A stretch of 64,000 bases of DNA from Rhizomys pruinosus (Eukaryota > Chordata > Mammalia > Rodentia > Spalacidae), in assembly GCA_009823505.1 (NCBI GenBank), contig VZQC01005738.1, positions 659,295 to 723,294 on the forward strand, in the 5' to 3' direction. The number at the start of each line of letters is the position of its first letter. The stretch's first letter is position 1. The notes below the pieces were generated by a model. The model had not been told where the DNA came from. It made no database searches and saw only the letters and a program-made list of their open reading frames with translations. A program made the translations under genes and the position numbers. Shown piece by piece: positions 1 to 10,810 of this stretch.

Positions 1-820
1 AGGACACATTGCACTTTTAAAATCAGGTGAAAAATACAGTATTTTTATCCAGCTAACATTTTCTCTGACTGTTTTAGAGTATTTTGACTTTCATTTTCCT
101 GGGTGGAGGCAGCAGTTAAAAATCATGCTAGTTACTGGAACTATAATTTCAGATTTTTTTTTAAAGAAGGGCACATCTTGAACTCAAGAATTATAATATC
201 AAAATAAGACCTTTGGCTATTTCTGGAGTGTTTTAGCTAATCTACCTTGTGGTTTACTTTGGAATTGGTAAAGAATGAGACAAAAGTCCTAAACCAAGTC
301 ACATGAAAGAATTAACCCTCCTTTGGGCATGAGGTCCTTTGGGCTAATCGTGCCAGCTGCATGTGCCGCTGACAGATGCATGTTTTAGTAATGCTAAAAG
401 TGAGTCTACTTTTTAGGCGTTTTTATTGAAAGAAAAACAAGATGTTCATAAACTTTTAAACTGTGGTACAGGAGCATAATGTTCTTCATATTTAGATCTT
501 TCTAATTGTTAGATTTTCCAGCTGTTTCAAACGGGCTAAGTAGAGCATCTCCACAGCTTTCTCACTCTTCAATTTAGACTCTACTGGCTTGAAAGTTTCA
601 ATAAGGTGATCTCCTTCACTTTCTATTGAAGCTCATTATAGATGTTTCTTCAGAATATTGAAGAAGCTGCTTCATGGGCTCATAAATCTTGAGTGAAAAA
701 AAAATTCTAATGCTGTAAATTTAGCCCGACATGGAAAAACTAATGCTATATATAACTTTATATATGCATTTAATCAATTAAGTGATCCACTAAAATTTTC
801 ACTTTAAAGAAAGAAAAGGG
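1..820. other. unique intronic sequence
   Basis: AT-rich DNA with no SINE, simple repeat or supported ORF recognised. Confidence 0.6.
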
Positions 821-1072
821 TGTTGGAAAGATGGCTCAGCAGTTAAGAGTGCCAACTGCTCTGGCAGAGGACCCGCAGGTTCAATTCCCAGCACCCACAT
901 GGCAGCTAAGAGCCATCTTTAACTCCAGTTCCAGGGGAATCCTATGCCCTCTTCTGACCTCCAAGGCATTGCACAACATGGGTGCAATGCAGACAGTATA
1001 CTCATATACACACACACAAAAAATAAATAAATAAAAAATTTTAAAAAAATTATAAAAAAATAAAGAAAAAAA
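821..1072 (+). mobile_element. B2-type SINE
   Basis: tRNA-like head (agatggctcagcagttaaga, then GTTCAATTCCC box B), CTCCAGTTCCAGGGGAAT middle, and an ACACAC / AATAAA-rich tail. Confidence 0.85.
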
Positions 1073-1263
1073 TCCGAGTTAAAAGTGCTCTACCAGTAAG
1101 CCACAATCCTTGCCCAACAAATCTTATTTTTCTCTGAAGTCTTCGGGATAGCATGTAGACTTGTTGTCACAGGGAGTCCCATATAGAAGGACCTGTTTGT
1201 AACTTGAAAAGCCATTGTTTTTTTAGACTTTGAAGCATATTGTTGGATTTAATAATAGCAGAG

Positions 1264-1437
1264 TCACTGGTGAGATGACTCTGTGGGTAAAGGCACTTGC
1301 TATGTGAGCCTGGTGACCGGAGTTCAATTACTAGGAATTCACGTAAAAGGAGAAGGAGACAAATGACTCCACAGTTGTCCAGAATCTTCACCTGCACCCC
1401 TAACTCTGACTTAATAATAAGAAATAAAATGAAAAAA
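1264..1437 (+). mobile_element. B3-like SINE
   Basis: Head ggtgagatgactctgtgggt with AAAGGCACTTGCTATG and a degenerate GAGTTCAATTAC box B, a GTTGTCC middle, and an A-rich end. Divergent copy. Confidence 0.65.
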
Positions 1438-1597
1438 GTAACAGCAGTGGATATGTGCACAGTGCTTGCTGATGAGGTTGGGGTGTTCTAGGCTGTAGGT
1501 TTGCTTACTGTTCTGAACACCAGTGCAGTAACTTGTTTAATCTGTACACAGCACCTCAAGGCTAGTCTTTCTAAACATTATTATTATTATTATTTTA

Positions 1598-1767
1598 CCT
1601 TTTATTTACTTATTAATTTTGTGTGTTTGTTAGGTTGGGGAGTAGGCTTTCAAGTAGAGTTAGGGGATAATTTGTGGGGATTCCATCACTCAGTTTCCCA
1701 GGGATCAAGCTCAGGCGTTCAGGCTTAATGTCAGGGTCTTTTACAGGCTGAGCCATCTTGCTGAGCC
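1598..1767 (-). mobile_element. B3-like SINE, antisense
   Basis: T-rich start, a GGGATCAAGCTCAGG inverted box B, and the inverted head GGCTGAGCCATCTTGCTGAG at the right edge. Confidence 0.65.
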
Positions 1768-1968
1768 GAGGGTAGGTCATTTAATTATCTTTGTTTTCTA
1801 GATAAGCAGTAAAGGTTTGGAGAGGTGAAGTTGCTGGCCCTAATCCCATTGCTAGTAAGTGGTCGAGCAAGGGTGGGAATTTATCAGCAACAGCACTGCA
1901 GGATTGCCTGTCTTACCTTATAAGGTGAAATGATCCTCGCCCCTGTCCTTTTCTTCAGTGAGAGCATG

Positions 1969-2217
1969 GTGTGTGGGCTGAGGATGTCGCTTCATTGGTA
2001 GAGTGCTTGCCTAGCGTACCGGAAGCCATGGGTTCCATTCCCCAGCACCAAATGAATCAGGCATGGTGGTTCACGCCTCTAATCCCAGCACTGGGGAGGT
2101 GGAGGAGGGGGCAGAAGATCAAGGTCATCTCTGGATGTCTTGGGAGCCCAGCTTGGGCTACATGAGATCCACAAGGGTCAGAACAGCAGCCATTGAAACA
2201 AACAAAGAGACAAAACA
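1969..2217 (+). mobile_element. B4 SINE (ID-B1 fusion)
   Basis: An ID-like head (GGTAGAGTGCTTGCCTAGCG) joins a B1 body (AATCCCAGCACTGGGGAGG, then GCTTGGGCTACATGAGA) and ends in an AAACAAACAAAG tail. Confidence 0.8.
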
Positions 2218-3265
2218 CGGCATTTCACAGCATTGGCTGTAGAATTTCTGAAATTGTGGAAATAGCCATTAAAATTCCTGATCACACATGACCACTGAGT
2301 ACTGGATGCTTGGCTAGTGAGACGGAGGACAGAATGTAAGATTTTATGTTGTTTTGATGAACCTTCAGACTGGACAAGTGAGATTTTAGAGTGTGCGATG
2401 GGACAATTTTGAGTATGCCTTTTCCTGGGATAGTGACAGGATCTTGACTTTTTTGTGACCCTCAGTATTTTGACCTTATTAGGGTGCTTGTGATTGTATC
2501 AGAACATAGCAGTGATGTTAATGAGGGTAATCAAATCAGATAATTGAATGTTTGAAACTATGATGCCTCAGAACAGAATCCCGTTTGATCACTCCCATCA
2601 GAGATCACCAGCCTCCCACATCTGGAAGCACCCCATCGTTAATTTCTTTGTAGCTCAGCAAAAGTTGCTTTGACAGGCTTTTATCCTCTGTAACCATGGA
2701 GAGGACTTCTTGTTTTAAAGAGTCCAGCATCTTGCTCAAACTTCACATCAAGGAGTGATGGTAAGATGGTGAGATGGTAAAGTGGACTTTGTGGGCCACA
2801 AGCAGTCCTGAGAACCCGTGTGTGCTTTGGATCTTCCTCCTGCACTAGGCCCTGTTGACAGAACTCCTACCCGTGTGTTGAAAGAGTGCCTACCTATGAG
2901 GCCATATTTCATTTCAAATGAGACCGCATCAATCCTTATGGGTGCCTCTTATAATGCACTTTCATTCCATCTTTATGAGGCCCTTAAGTCCGATGATTTT
3001 AATCTGTTCTTTGCACCGATGAAAAGGGCCAAGGCTGTTGTGCCCCCAGTGTGGTGGAGTTCTGAAGTGCATGCAGGCTGGGCCTCCAGATAGTGATGGT
3101 GTTTTGGACGGGAGTCATTCTGCCCACCGACTTAAACATGTCTGCAGTCCTCTCATTTACCATCACTGACAGACATTTTCTGTGGTGTTGAATTGTTAAC
3201 GTCAGCATCGCATCCTCTGAGGACTGGATTCTGGACAGTCTGCCATGCCCATTTGACTTTCACAT
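2218..3265. other. unique intronic sequence
   Basis: No repeat recognised. A 91-codon open frame at 2818-3093 has no recognisable domain or splice framing. Confidence 0.5.
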
Positions 3266-3342
3266 TGGCTTTAGGGATCTAAACTCCAGTCCTCAGGCTC
3301 CCAAGGCAAGAGTTTTATCCACGGAGGTATCTGTCCAGCCCC
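3266..3342 (-). mobile_element. SINE head fragment (B3/B2-type), antisense
   Basis: Inverted tRNA-like head only: AACTCCAGTCCTCAGGCT, then TTATCCACGGAGG and CTGTCCAGCCCC at the right edge. Confidence 0.55.
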
Positions 3343-3840
3343 AACTTCTTTATAAAAAGGAAAATAAAATAGCTTAAGGTTAAAGCTTTAACAAAGATGG
3401 TAGGTTGACTTTGTTTCAGAGCAAATTGTTACTTGGTGTTTTTGTTTTACAGTCTTTTGCTTGCACTGTGGAATCTGCTGGCTGTAGAGGGTGATTTCAT
3501 GGTGGTTGTGGATATCTTAGCTTGCTATTTTGTAGCATGGGTCATGCTTTTAAGGCTAAAAAACAAGGTAATTTCAGTCCGTTTTGAGACACATGGAAAG
3601 GAAGCGATTTCCTAACTATCAGTCACGTGAAACTTGGCAGGCTTTAAGCCTATTAGTGGTCAGTCACAGGATTCATTGCCAGTTGGGGACCCATGGTTAG
3701 TTTATTGCAGAACTGCATCTGGCATAATTGATGTTGTTATCCAGTGTCAAGCTATCCACCCTGTCCTGCCAACTTCCTTCCTTGTGTGGAAGACTATGTG
3801 TGTAGAATTAAGTATAGTTTACACAGGATGCAATCGAAAC
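3343..3840. other. unique intronic sequence
   Basis: No repeat or supported gene. The open frame at 3634-4134 runs into the neighbouring pyrimidine tract and gains its length there. Confidence 0.5.
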
Positions 3841-4075
3841 CTTTCTTTTTCTTTTTCTTTTTCTTTTTCTTTTTCTTTTTCTTTTTCTTTTTCTTTTTCT
3901 TTTTCTTTTTCCTTCTTCTCTTCTCTTCTCTTCTCTTCTCTTCTCTTCTCTTCTCTTCTCTTCTCTTCTCTTCTCTTCTCTTTTCTTTTTTCTTTTCTTT
4001 TCTTTTTTCTTTTCTGTTCTCCTTCCCCTCCCCTCCAGTCCCCTCCTCTTCTCTTTTTCTGCTTTTCTTTTCTTC
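3841..4075. repeat. polypyrimidine microsatellite (CTTTTT)n then (CTCTT)n
   Basis: About 70 bases of CTTTTT hexamers pass into about 65 bases of TTCTC pentamers, then mixed C/T. The sense strand is almost purely pyrimidine for some 230 bases. Open frames here read as F/S/L homopolymers and are not genes. Confidence 0.95.
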
Positions 4076-4096
4076 AGGTGGGTTTTCTTTTCTTCA

Positions 4097-4174
4097 TGCT
4101 GGGGCTTGAACCTCAGAGCTCTGTGTGGTGCTAGGCAAGCACTCTCCCAGTAAGTAAGCTGTATCCTCAGTTCC
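4097..4174 (-). mobile_element. ID-type SINE, antisense
   Basis: Inverted ID signature: TGCTGGGGCTTGAACCTCAG, then GTGCTAGGCAAGCACTCT. About 78 bases, placed directly after the pyrimidine tract. Confidence 0.7.
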
Positions 4175-4670
4175 TGAGCTGAATCTGAGGGTCTAGCCCT
4201 TTCCCACTTATCTTCATATTTGGGACACTTGTGGGTGTCTTCCTACCAAGTGGATTAAGAGGAAGGAAGATTGCCGTAAATCATGCCAGTTATTTTGTGC
4301 TTTCTGTCTAAAAGAAATTCAGGGATAGATGGGCCTCTAAAAAGCACACAATATGGAATAATCTGAATTTTAAGTGGTGGTTATTGGTGCCCAAGGAAAC
4401 CAGCGGGTTGTTTCCTGCAGGGTTTTCTAAAAGGAGGCATTTTGCTCTTTTAGGTGGAACAGAGGTAAAAATGGGCAGTTGGGTGAACACATTTTGCTAA
4501 CCCTTCCTTTTTTCTCTCTATAGATACTGAAAATCTAGGGGTTCAGATTATGTATTCTTGTAGGGGAAAGCATGTCAGAGTCCTTTTGGTTTCTGAGATT
4601 TTCCAAGTTTCTGGCAACCTACCTAAAGATATAAGTTTCTTTGTTGTCATTGAGGGTTCTTTTCTTTCTT

Positions 4671-4814
4671 TTTTGTCTTTTTGAGACAGGGTCTCCCTTT
4701 AGTCCCAGCTGCCCTAGCTCACTATGAAGACAAGGCCGGCCTTGAACCCACAGAGATCCACCTTTCTTTGCCTCCCAAGTGCTGAGATTAAAGGTGTGTG
4801 CCACCACGCCCGGC
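4671..4814 (-). mobile_element. B1 SINE, antisense
   Basis: TTTTTGAGACAGGGTCTCCC at the left, CTTGAACCCACAGAGATCCA centrally, and GTGCCACCACGCCCGGC at the right: a full-length inverted B1. Confidence 0.9.
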
Positions 4815-7340
4815 GGGGGTTATTTTCTTAAAGAGGTATTTTTCCTTGGCTTTGTATCTTCTAAAGAAACATTTAGTTTTTCCTTAATGAAAACATTATT
4901 TTATTTAAAAGAGTTTACATACTTTTTATTATTAGTTAAATAAAAAATGTATTGATTTCTCTTATAATTATTTATTACAAATCATTCATTCTCATTTTTC
5001 CACTGGTGTTTTTTTCTATTATGTTTGAAGTTCTGAACTACATAAATAATGCCAACTCCATTTTCTGTATGCTGATAATATATAAATCTGACTATCCAAG
5101 GTATAGCGAACTTGTCATTTTACATTAAAGAGCTTTGATTGAGAGGAGGCAGGAGGCATTAATCCTCCATCCCAGTTAATGCCAAGTCTTCATGTTCAGC
5201 ATCCTGACATGTGATCAGCATCCTGTTAACTCCTGGTGATCCGAGGATGCTTCCTTCCCTAATTGCCAGTTTGGCTTTAAGTATCTTTGTTTTTATGATT
5301 AATGAAGTCAGAGAATCAGACTAGGCGGCCATTAATGTTTTGTGAGTAGCCACTGTGGGAGCCTCTAGCTTTGATAAAACATCAGCTAAGTCTTTATTTC
5401 TTAGCTCACTTTGTTTTTGACTGAGAGATGTATTTTACAGTGTGCCTGTAAACACAAATATTTATTTACATATAGCCAAATCAAAAGTTTCACAAATCCA
5501 CACTTGCATTTTTTCTTCCCAATGCAGTTCTACCCTATTCTGTTTTATTGAAAGAATGCCAATCAGTGACCCAGTAAATTGATTATATGACCCAGGAATG
5601 GGTTTTGACCCTTAGTTCAAAAAACATGACTCCATAGCGACTTAGAGCAAGATTGCCTGTTTTAAGTGGCAGCCCTGCAGCTGCCTCTAGCTCGCTTGTT
5701 GGTGTCACCCCTGTTCTCTAGGCGTATAGTCCCAACTTTTAAGACTTCTCCTTGTTGATTTGCTATATTGACTCACTACCATTCTGGTCAGCTATCCCTG
5801 GACTTAGGATACTGTTCAAGTCTAGTGATAAGGAAATACAATTTCAAGACAGAACTGAACTAGGTCCTTCTACCTCTTTGTTCTTGCTGTCTTTGTGTGG
5901 TGCATTTGTTCTGCTGATACTCGTCCTGCACATGCTTAGCAGTACTGTTGTGTGTGAGAACTGCTCATGGTTCCTGAGGGTCCACAGGGAGCAAAATAAA
6001 AGTCTCTGCCCTCAGATGTTCTTTGTAGAGACTTGTCCCAGTCACGGACTACAAGGCTGTGTCCTGTCTAGGCTCTTTCTTGGAGGCTCCAGTTTAGTGC
6101 TTGGTCACAGGTGGTCTTTTGCAGCTCTGTTTAATGGCATGCTTACTAGGCATCCAGTGTCCAAACTGTGAGCTCTTCTGCCTCTCCGGAGATTCAGTGA
6201 ACATTTTGGCAGAGATGAAATGACAGTTTCTAAGGAGAGAACTGTGTAGTGTTTCCTTTATGTTTTTTAAGTTGTTGAGCAAAGTAGTTTGAAATTAGAG
6301 CCAACAGGTTATCAAACTATGAAAATACTAAATTGTTGAAGTTCAGGACAGTTAACAGAAGATGCATGTCCATCCACTTCAGGTCCTAAGAGCATCAGGA
6401 GGGTCTTTAATTCTCAGGGAACATGAGTACCGTATGCTTTGAAAACAATCGTAATTTTTCCTGAAGTTAGACTGTCTTGGGTAGGTTTGCGTCAATGATA
6501 GTTTTAGAGGTTGAATTACTTTAAAAATACTTGTATATAAAGGAATATATTGGGGAAGAAATTGTTGTGACTAAAATAAATAAATGATTTGGTCCCCATC
6601 TTCAAAGGTTACATTTGAGCTAGAAAACAGAATCTATATACCTAAGATTGTCTGACCCAGTGGGCAAATCACAAAACAAATACAATTTGAGTGTGCTTAT
6701 CAATAAGTAGAGCTAGATAAGGAGGAATAACTATGAAATAGCATTTGACTGGCTAAAAGCAAAATAAGGTAAAATAAAACGACCATGGCTGGTGTATGTA
6801 ATTTAAGGAAACTGAAGCATGAGAGAAATCTGTGTATAAGTGAAGTTGCAATTTTTTATCTTTTTAAAAATAGAATCTTTTGTACCTTTGGAAACATTAG
6901 CAGATTAGGGACTTGTCAGAGGATAGGAAGGTTTCCGACAGGAGTAGCAGTCTCCACATGATGCAGGGGCCTGGGAAGCTTGTCTTCTCTGTGGTATTGT
7001 TCTATTAAGTAGGACTGTGGGGTCCAGGGTGTGAAGATCACTGTAGAGTGTTGTTTTCACACAGGCCTTTCCTTTGTTCTGAACTATGTAACTATCAATT
7101 AAAACTCTCTAGCCAGAGTTAACAGATGACAGTTTACTCTGGGCTTATAAACAAAGCTCCCGAATACTACTACACTTAATTGATGAGTGCACTGTCCCTT
7201 CCCTGAACAAAGATTCTGGCCTCCTGTGTGGTTCTCTGAGAAAAAAAATAATGAATTATCTTCTGTGATCTCACATGGGAAGGCTCTCACTATGGAAATA
7301 CTTGACTCCCCCCTACCAAAGAAGAAAGCTTGAGTACTTA
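4815..7340. other. repeat-poor island, possible non-coding regulatory DNA
   Basis: About 2.5 kb with no SINE or microsatellite, the longest clean stretch in the window. It holds CTTTGAT (TCF/LEF-like) at 5133 and 5369, TGTAAACA (forkhead-like) at 5447-5454 and TTTATTTACA at 5461-5470. Several TAAT-core sites lie between. A 139-codon open frame at 5752-6171 shows no recognisable domain. Confidence 0.4.
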
Positions 7341-7375
7341 AAAATTATTTATTTATTTGTTTATTTATTGTGTTT

Positions 7376-7421
<46 letters not shown>

Positions 7422-7552
7422 CAGGGTACACATGGAAGTCAGAGGACAACTGTGTGTGTCAGTTCTCTCCTTCCACCATGCAGGTCCCTGGGATTAAATG
7501 TGGATCATCAGGCATGGCCACAAGCACCTTTACCATCTTGCTGGCCACAAGC
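7341..7552 (-). mobile_element. B3 SINE, antisense, with (GT)n
   Basis: TTTATTTATT tail, a (GT)n run at about 7370-7419, GAAGTCAGAGGACAACTGTG, and the inverted head ACCATCTTGCTGGCCACA. The GT run marks the CA-rich tail of B3 in inverse orientation. Confidence 0.8.
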
Positions 7553-7835
7553 TTGAATACTTTATAAGTTGCCTAGTAATTTAGGTTCACAAAGGTAGAC
7601 TGACACAGAATTTGAGCAGGTGGTATTAAATTCTTTTAAACGATTTATATTTTTGGCTTTGAAATAGAAGGATGCCTCAAAATCACAAATAGTAAAAAAA
7701 ATACACAGAAAAGTAGGATAAATGCTCAAATAAGACCTCATTTTCAACTTCATTTTTATTTTTTCCCCATATTTCAAACTTGTTTTGAACTCTTTGACAA
7801 CAATTTTATTCTTTCAGGTGGGGAGGTGGATATGA

Positions 7836-8006
7836 GGAGCCTTAGCACCCATGTGGATGCTGGATGGGTGGGATGGTCCACCTGCAGTCCCAGCTCTCAG
7901 GAGGCAGAGACATGGGATCCCTGAGCAAGCTGGTTAGGTAGATAGCTATGTAGGTGAGCTCTGGGTTCATTTGAGAGAGACTCTGCCTCAGTGAATACTG
8001 TGGAGA
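7836..8006 (+). mobile_element. B4 SINE fragment
   Basis: B4-type right half: AGTCCCAGCTCTCAGGAGGC, GGTGAGCTCTGGGTTCA, GAGAGACTCTGCCTCA. The tRNA-like head is missing or unrecognisable. Confidence 0.55.
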
Positions 8007-8778
8007 GTATTGCTTTAGATGAAAACATCAGCCATGGCTGAGGGCAGTCTGTGCTAAGCACTTGCTCTAAGGATAGCTTTCTGCTGCTGCCATTGATTTG
8101 AGGGTCAATCTGCTAAAGCCACTTCCTGAAAAAAGTCTGGGGCCAACAGTCATGTGATTATGGTGAGCCCATGTTCAGCTGATTGATGTAGGTGTTAAGG
8201 AACACTCTGATCTCTTCATGTTTTGTTCCGTTAATATCGGATCTAGGTAACAATAATTCACTCACATTTTAATAGAAACTTAGCCATCTTCTAGGTTTTG
8301 ATAGACATTGGTCTGTTGGTTGAGCCAGTTTGGATCTAGCTAAGTGAGAATTTTCCCAGAATTCGAAAGACACAGCTAATATGAATTCGTGCACTCTTGT
8401 AAGGACTGGACAAGTCCTGCTGTCAGCGCAGATTCTGAGCTGAGCCTTCGTTGTCTTCTGAACGGTTTTGATTGAAGAAAATTAATAAATCGGTAGAGTC
8501 TAGGAGCTTGCGTGGGCCTTTTGCCTGCTAGACCTGGAATGGGTTGTGCCTTCCTCCAAAGCTGAGGAGGATGTGTTGGGGGAGCTGTGACCACCCCCCC
8601 CCCCAATTCCAGAGGAGGAGGGATCAGGAGAAACAAACAGGTGGCAAGTGTATCTGCAAAAGTTTTCAGATAGCCAGAAAGAAATTTTGTCAGTCAGAGT
8701 CATTTTGTTTTTGTAATCAAGGAGGTAGAAGAGTCCAGGGTTTACTTGTATTGCTAGGGTTTTAAAAAAATTCCTCTT
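8007..8778. other. unique intronic sequence
   Basis: No repeat recognised apart from a C11 run near 8594-8604. Overlapping short frames on both strands have no known domain. Confidence 0.5.
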
Positions 8779-9003
8779 TTTTTTATTTATTTAAAAAATT
8801 TACAAAAGTTTTATGAGTATAAGTTTTTTTTCCCTGCATGTGAGTGCACTACATTTCATGAGAAGACCAGAAGAGGGTGCCAGATCCCCTGGAACTGGAG
8901 TTTTGGGTGGTTATTTGCTGCCTTTTGGGTGCTGGGAACCAAATCCTGTTTTTCTGGAAGAGCAGCCTGTGCTGGTTAAACACTGAACAATCTCTCCAGC
9001 CCC
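8779..9003 (-). mobile_element. B2-type SINE, antisense
   Basis: TTTATTTATTT tail, CCCCTGGAACTGGAGTTTTG, GGTGCTGGGAACCAAATCC, and the terminal CAATCTCTCCAGCCCC, which is the inverse of the SINE 5' end. Confidence 0.85.
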
Positions 9004-9796
9004 ATGTCGTTAGCTTTTGGAGGTCTCACTTAGCATAAAAGTTCTCCCACATTGGAATTCATGGAGGTGTTAGGGTAATTTCTAGATAGATATAAACTGG
9101 GAAATTTCCAGGGCCCTTAAAGATGAAGAAAGGTGCTGGGCATGGGGAGAGGGAGCAAGACTGATTTCTAATAAATGCTCCCTCTGTGCAGTAGTTCCTA
9201 GAAATGAAAAAGCTCGGAAGCAGAAAAATCTGTTTCATTAAAAAAAGAAAAAAAGACTGCTGGGCTGGCTCTTGCCGTCTCGTCCGTAAGGGTGTGAACC
9301 TGCAGATTCTTAAATACTTGGTGTCATGGGTGAGTGGGGAGAGGAGTTTGTCTCCATCAAGAAGACCGGGCAGTGGACAAACTCAGAGCAGAAACATAAG
9401 GTTTATTTTATGGAGTCTTCAAACTCGACATTCATGTTCCTAATGGACTAGCAGGAGGTGGGAGACTCATGAGTTCTCTCGTGGAAGTTCGATGAGGTTC
9501 AGACGTGACCAGATCTTGGGGGTTCACCCTTAAGGTTGAAGACATCCTTTCAAACTTTGGGATTTGGGGCTGTTACCTTGAGGGGAGCAAATCTGTGCAC
9601 CTGAGGATGAAGCCAGGAGGAAGCTCAACACTCATGTAGTTTGATCATGAGACAGATAGGCAAAGTTACTCGTTTTAGTAGGAACCTGTCCATCTCCAAA
9701 GAGGGCATAGATCGTGACTCCATTGTTTAAAGTTATTAAGGGCACCTCATGGTCTACACATGAAATATCTGTATGGTTTAGATTCTTTGAAGCTGG
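9004..9796. other. unassigned intronic sequence
   Basis: No SINE or supported ORF. The stretch around 9290-9620 has a texture that could be an old LTR remnant, but I cannot name a family. Confidence 0.35.
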
Positions 9797-9810
9797 ATAT
9801 TTGATTTTTT

Positions 9811-10071
9811 TTTTTAAATTTGATTTTTTTTTAAATTTTATTTATTTCCATATGTGTATGAATGTACTGTCTGCATGCAAGTTTGTGCACCCGTGTCGTG
9901 CAATGCCGCGGAGGTCAGAAGAGGGTCTCTCGGATTCCCCTGGAACTGGAGTTCTCCTGGAATCGGAGTTTCAGACGGTTCTTGGCCGCCATGTGGGTGC
10001 TGGGGATCGAACCCGGGTCCTCTGTAAGAGCGGTCGGCGCTCTTAACCGCTAGGCCATCTCTCCAGCCCCT
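9811..10071 (-). mobile_element. B2-type SINE, antisense, young copy with target-site duplication
   Basis: A full-length, CpG-bearing copy ending TCTCTCCAGCCCC. Flanked by ATATTTGATTTTTT at 9797-9810 and again at 10072-10085, a 14-bp target-site duplication. It carries the 17-bp internal duplication (CCTGGAACTGGAGTT repeated as CCTGGAATCGGAGTT) seen in three other copies here. Confidence 0.92.
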
Positions 10072-10085
10072 ATATTTGATTTTTT

Positions 10086-10552
10086 AAGGAGCCTAAATCA
10101 CTTTGCTGATAATAACTCACTGGGTGATCATGCAGTAAAGAACTTCAGCTGCTTAAGTTGTTTCCTAGGGTTTGGGAATAATTAATGCTTTTTTGAAAAT
10201 TGATGAACTGATCATCAGGGGGTCATTTTAGCCAAAGGGTTTAGTTTAAAAATTTCCATTCAAAAGATGGAAAGCTGTGATTCATTCAATCAGCTTCCCT
10301 AACATTTATCTGGCTAGTTGACTCACATTCCTGTATCCTTTTAGGATTGGTTCAGACATTGAACCTTACTAGTGTTTGTCAGTTATGCAAAATAAAAATT
10401 AAATTGTTTTTTGCAAGCTCCTATGTACCAACCATAGAAATTGATCCCTGTCCTCCTCTTTAGTGACTGTCTCTCCTCTGTCCTCACAATTGGAGCCTCT
10501 GTGCTGTTTCTTTTGTCTCAGTGGCAGTCTGATTATTGTTTTGTTTTCTTTC
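10086..10552. other. unique intronic sequence
   Basis: No repeat or supported ORF seen. Confidence 0.5.
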
Positions 10553-10627
10553 CAGTGCTAGGGATTGAACCTTGGGCCTTACACATGCTAGGCCAATGCT
10601 CTACATCTCAGCCATATCCAAAAGCCC
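10553..10627 (-). mobile_element. ID-type SINE, antisense
   Basis: GTGCTAGGGATTGAACCTTG, then CACATGCTAGGCCAATGCTC and an inverted 5' end. Short single ID unit. Confidence 0.75.
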
Positions 10628-10736
10628 CTCTTTCGGCATAAAAATTGTTGACACAGATCTGGAATTCTGAGGTTTGGGGCAGTTATGCTAATATGGAGAT
10701 TTTCCATATTGTACAGTGAATTCACTCTTTAGTGAT

Positions 10737-10810
10737 CCCCCCCCCCCAGGGATTGAACCCAGAGCCTTGTGTATGCTAAGCACGTGCTCTCTATTGAGCT
10801 ACTCCCTCTA
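10737..10810 (-). mobile_element. ID-type SINE, antisense
   Basis: A C-run, then AGGGATTGAACCCAGAGCC, GTATGCTAAGCACGTGCTCT and ATTGAGCTACTCCC. Second ID copy in the same orientation, about 110 bases after the first. Confidence 0.75.

Noticed and set aside
821..900. tRNA-like A and B boxes suggesting tRNA genes
   Set aside because: These are the tRNA-derived heads of SINEs; no intact cloverleaf with anticodon arm was found.
9862..10053. Recurring short peptide (MYCLH...; GDRTRVLCKSGRRS) in many places
   Set aside because: This is the antisense translation of the B2-type SINE and reappears at every such copy (9.8, 13.7, 18.7, 26.7, 28.0, 47.4 kb).
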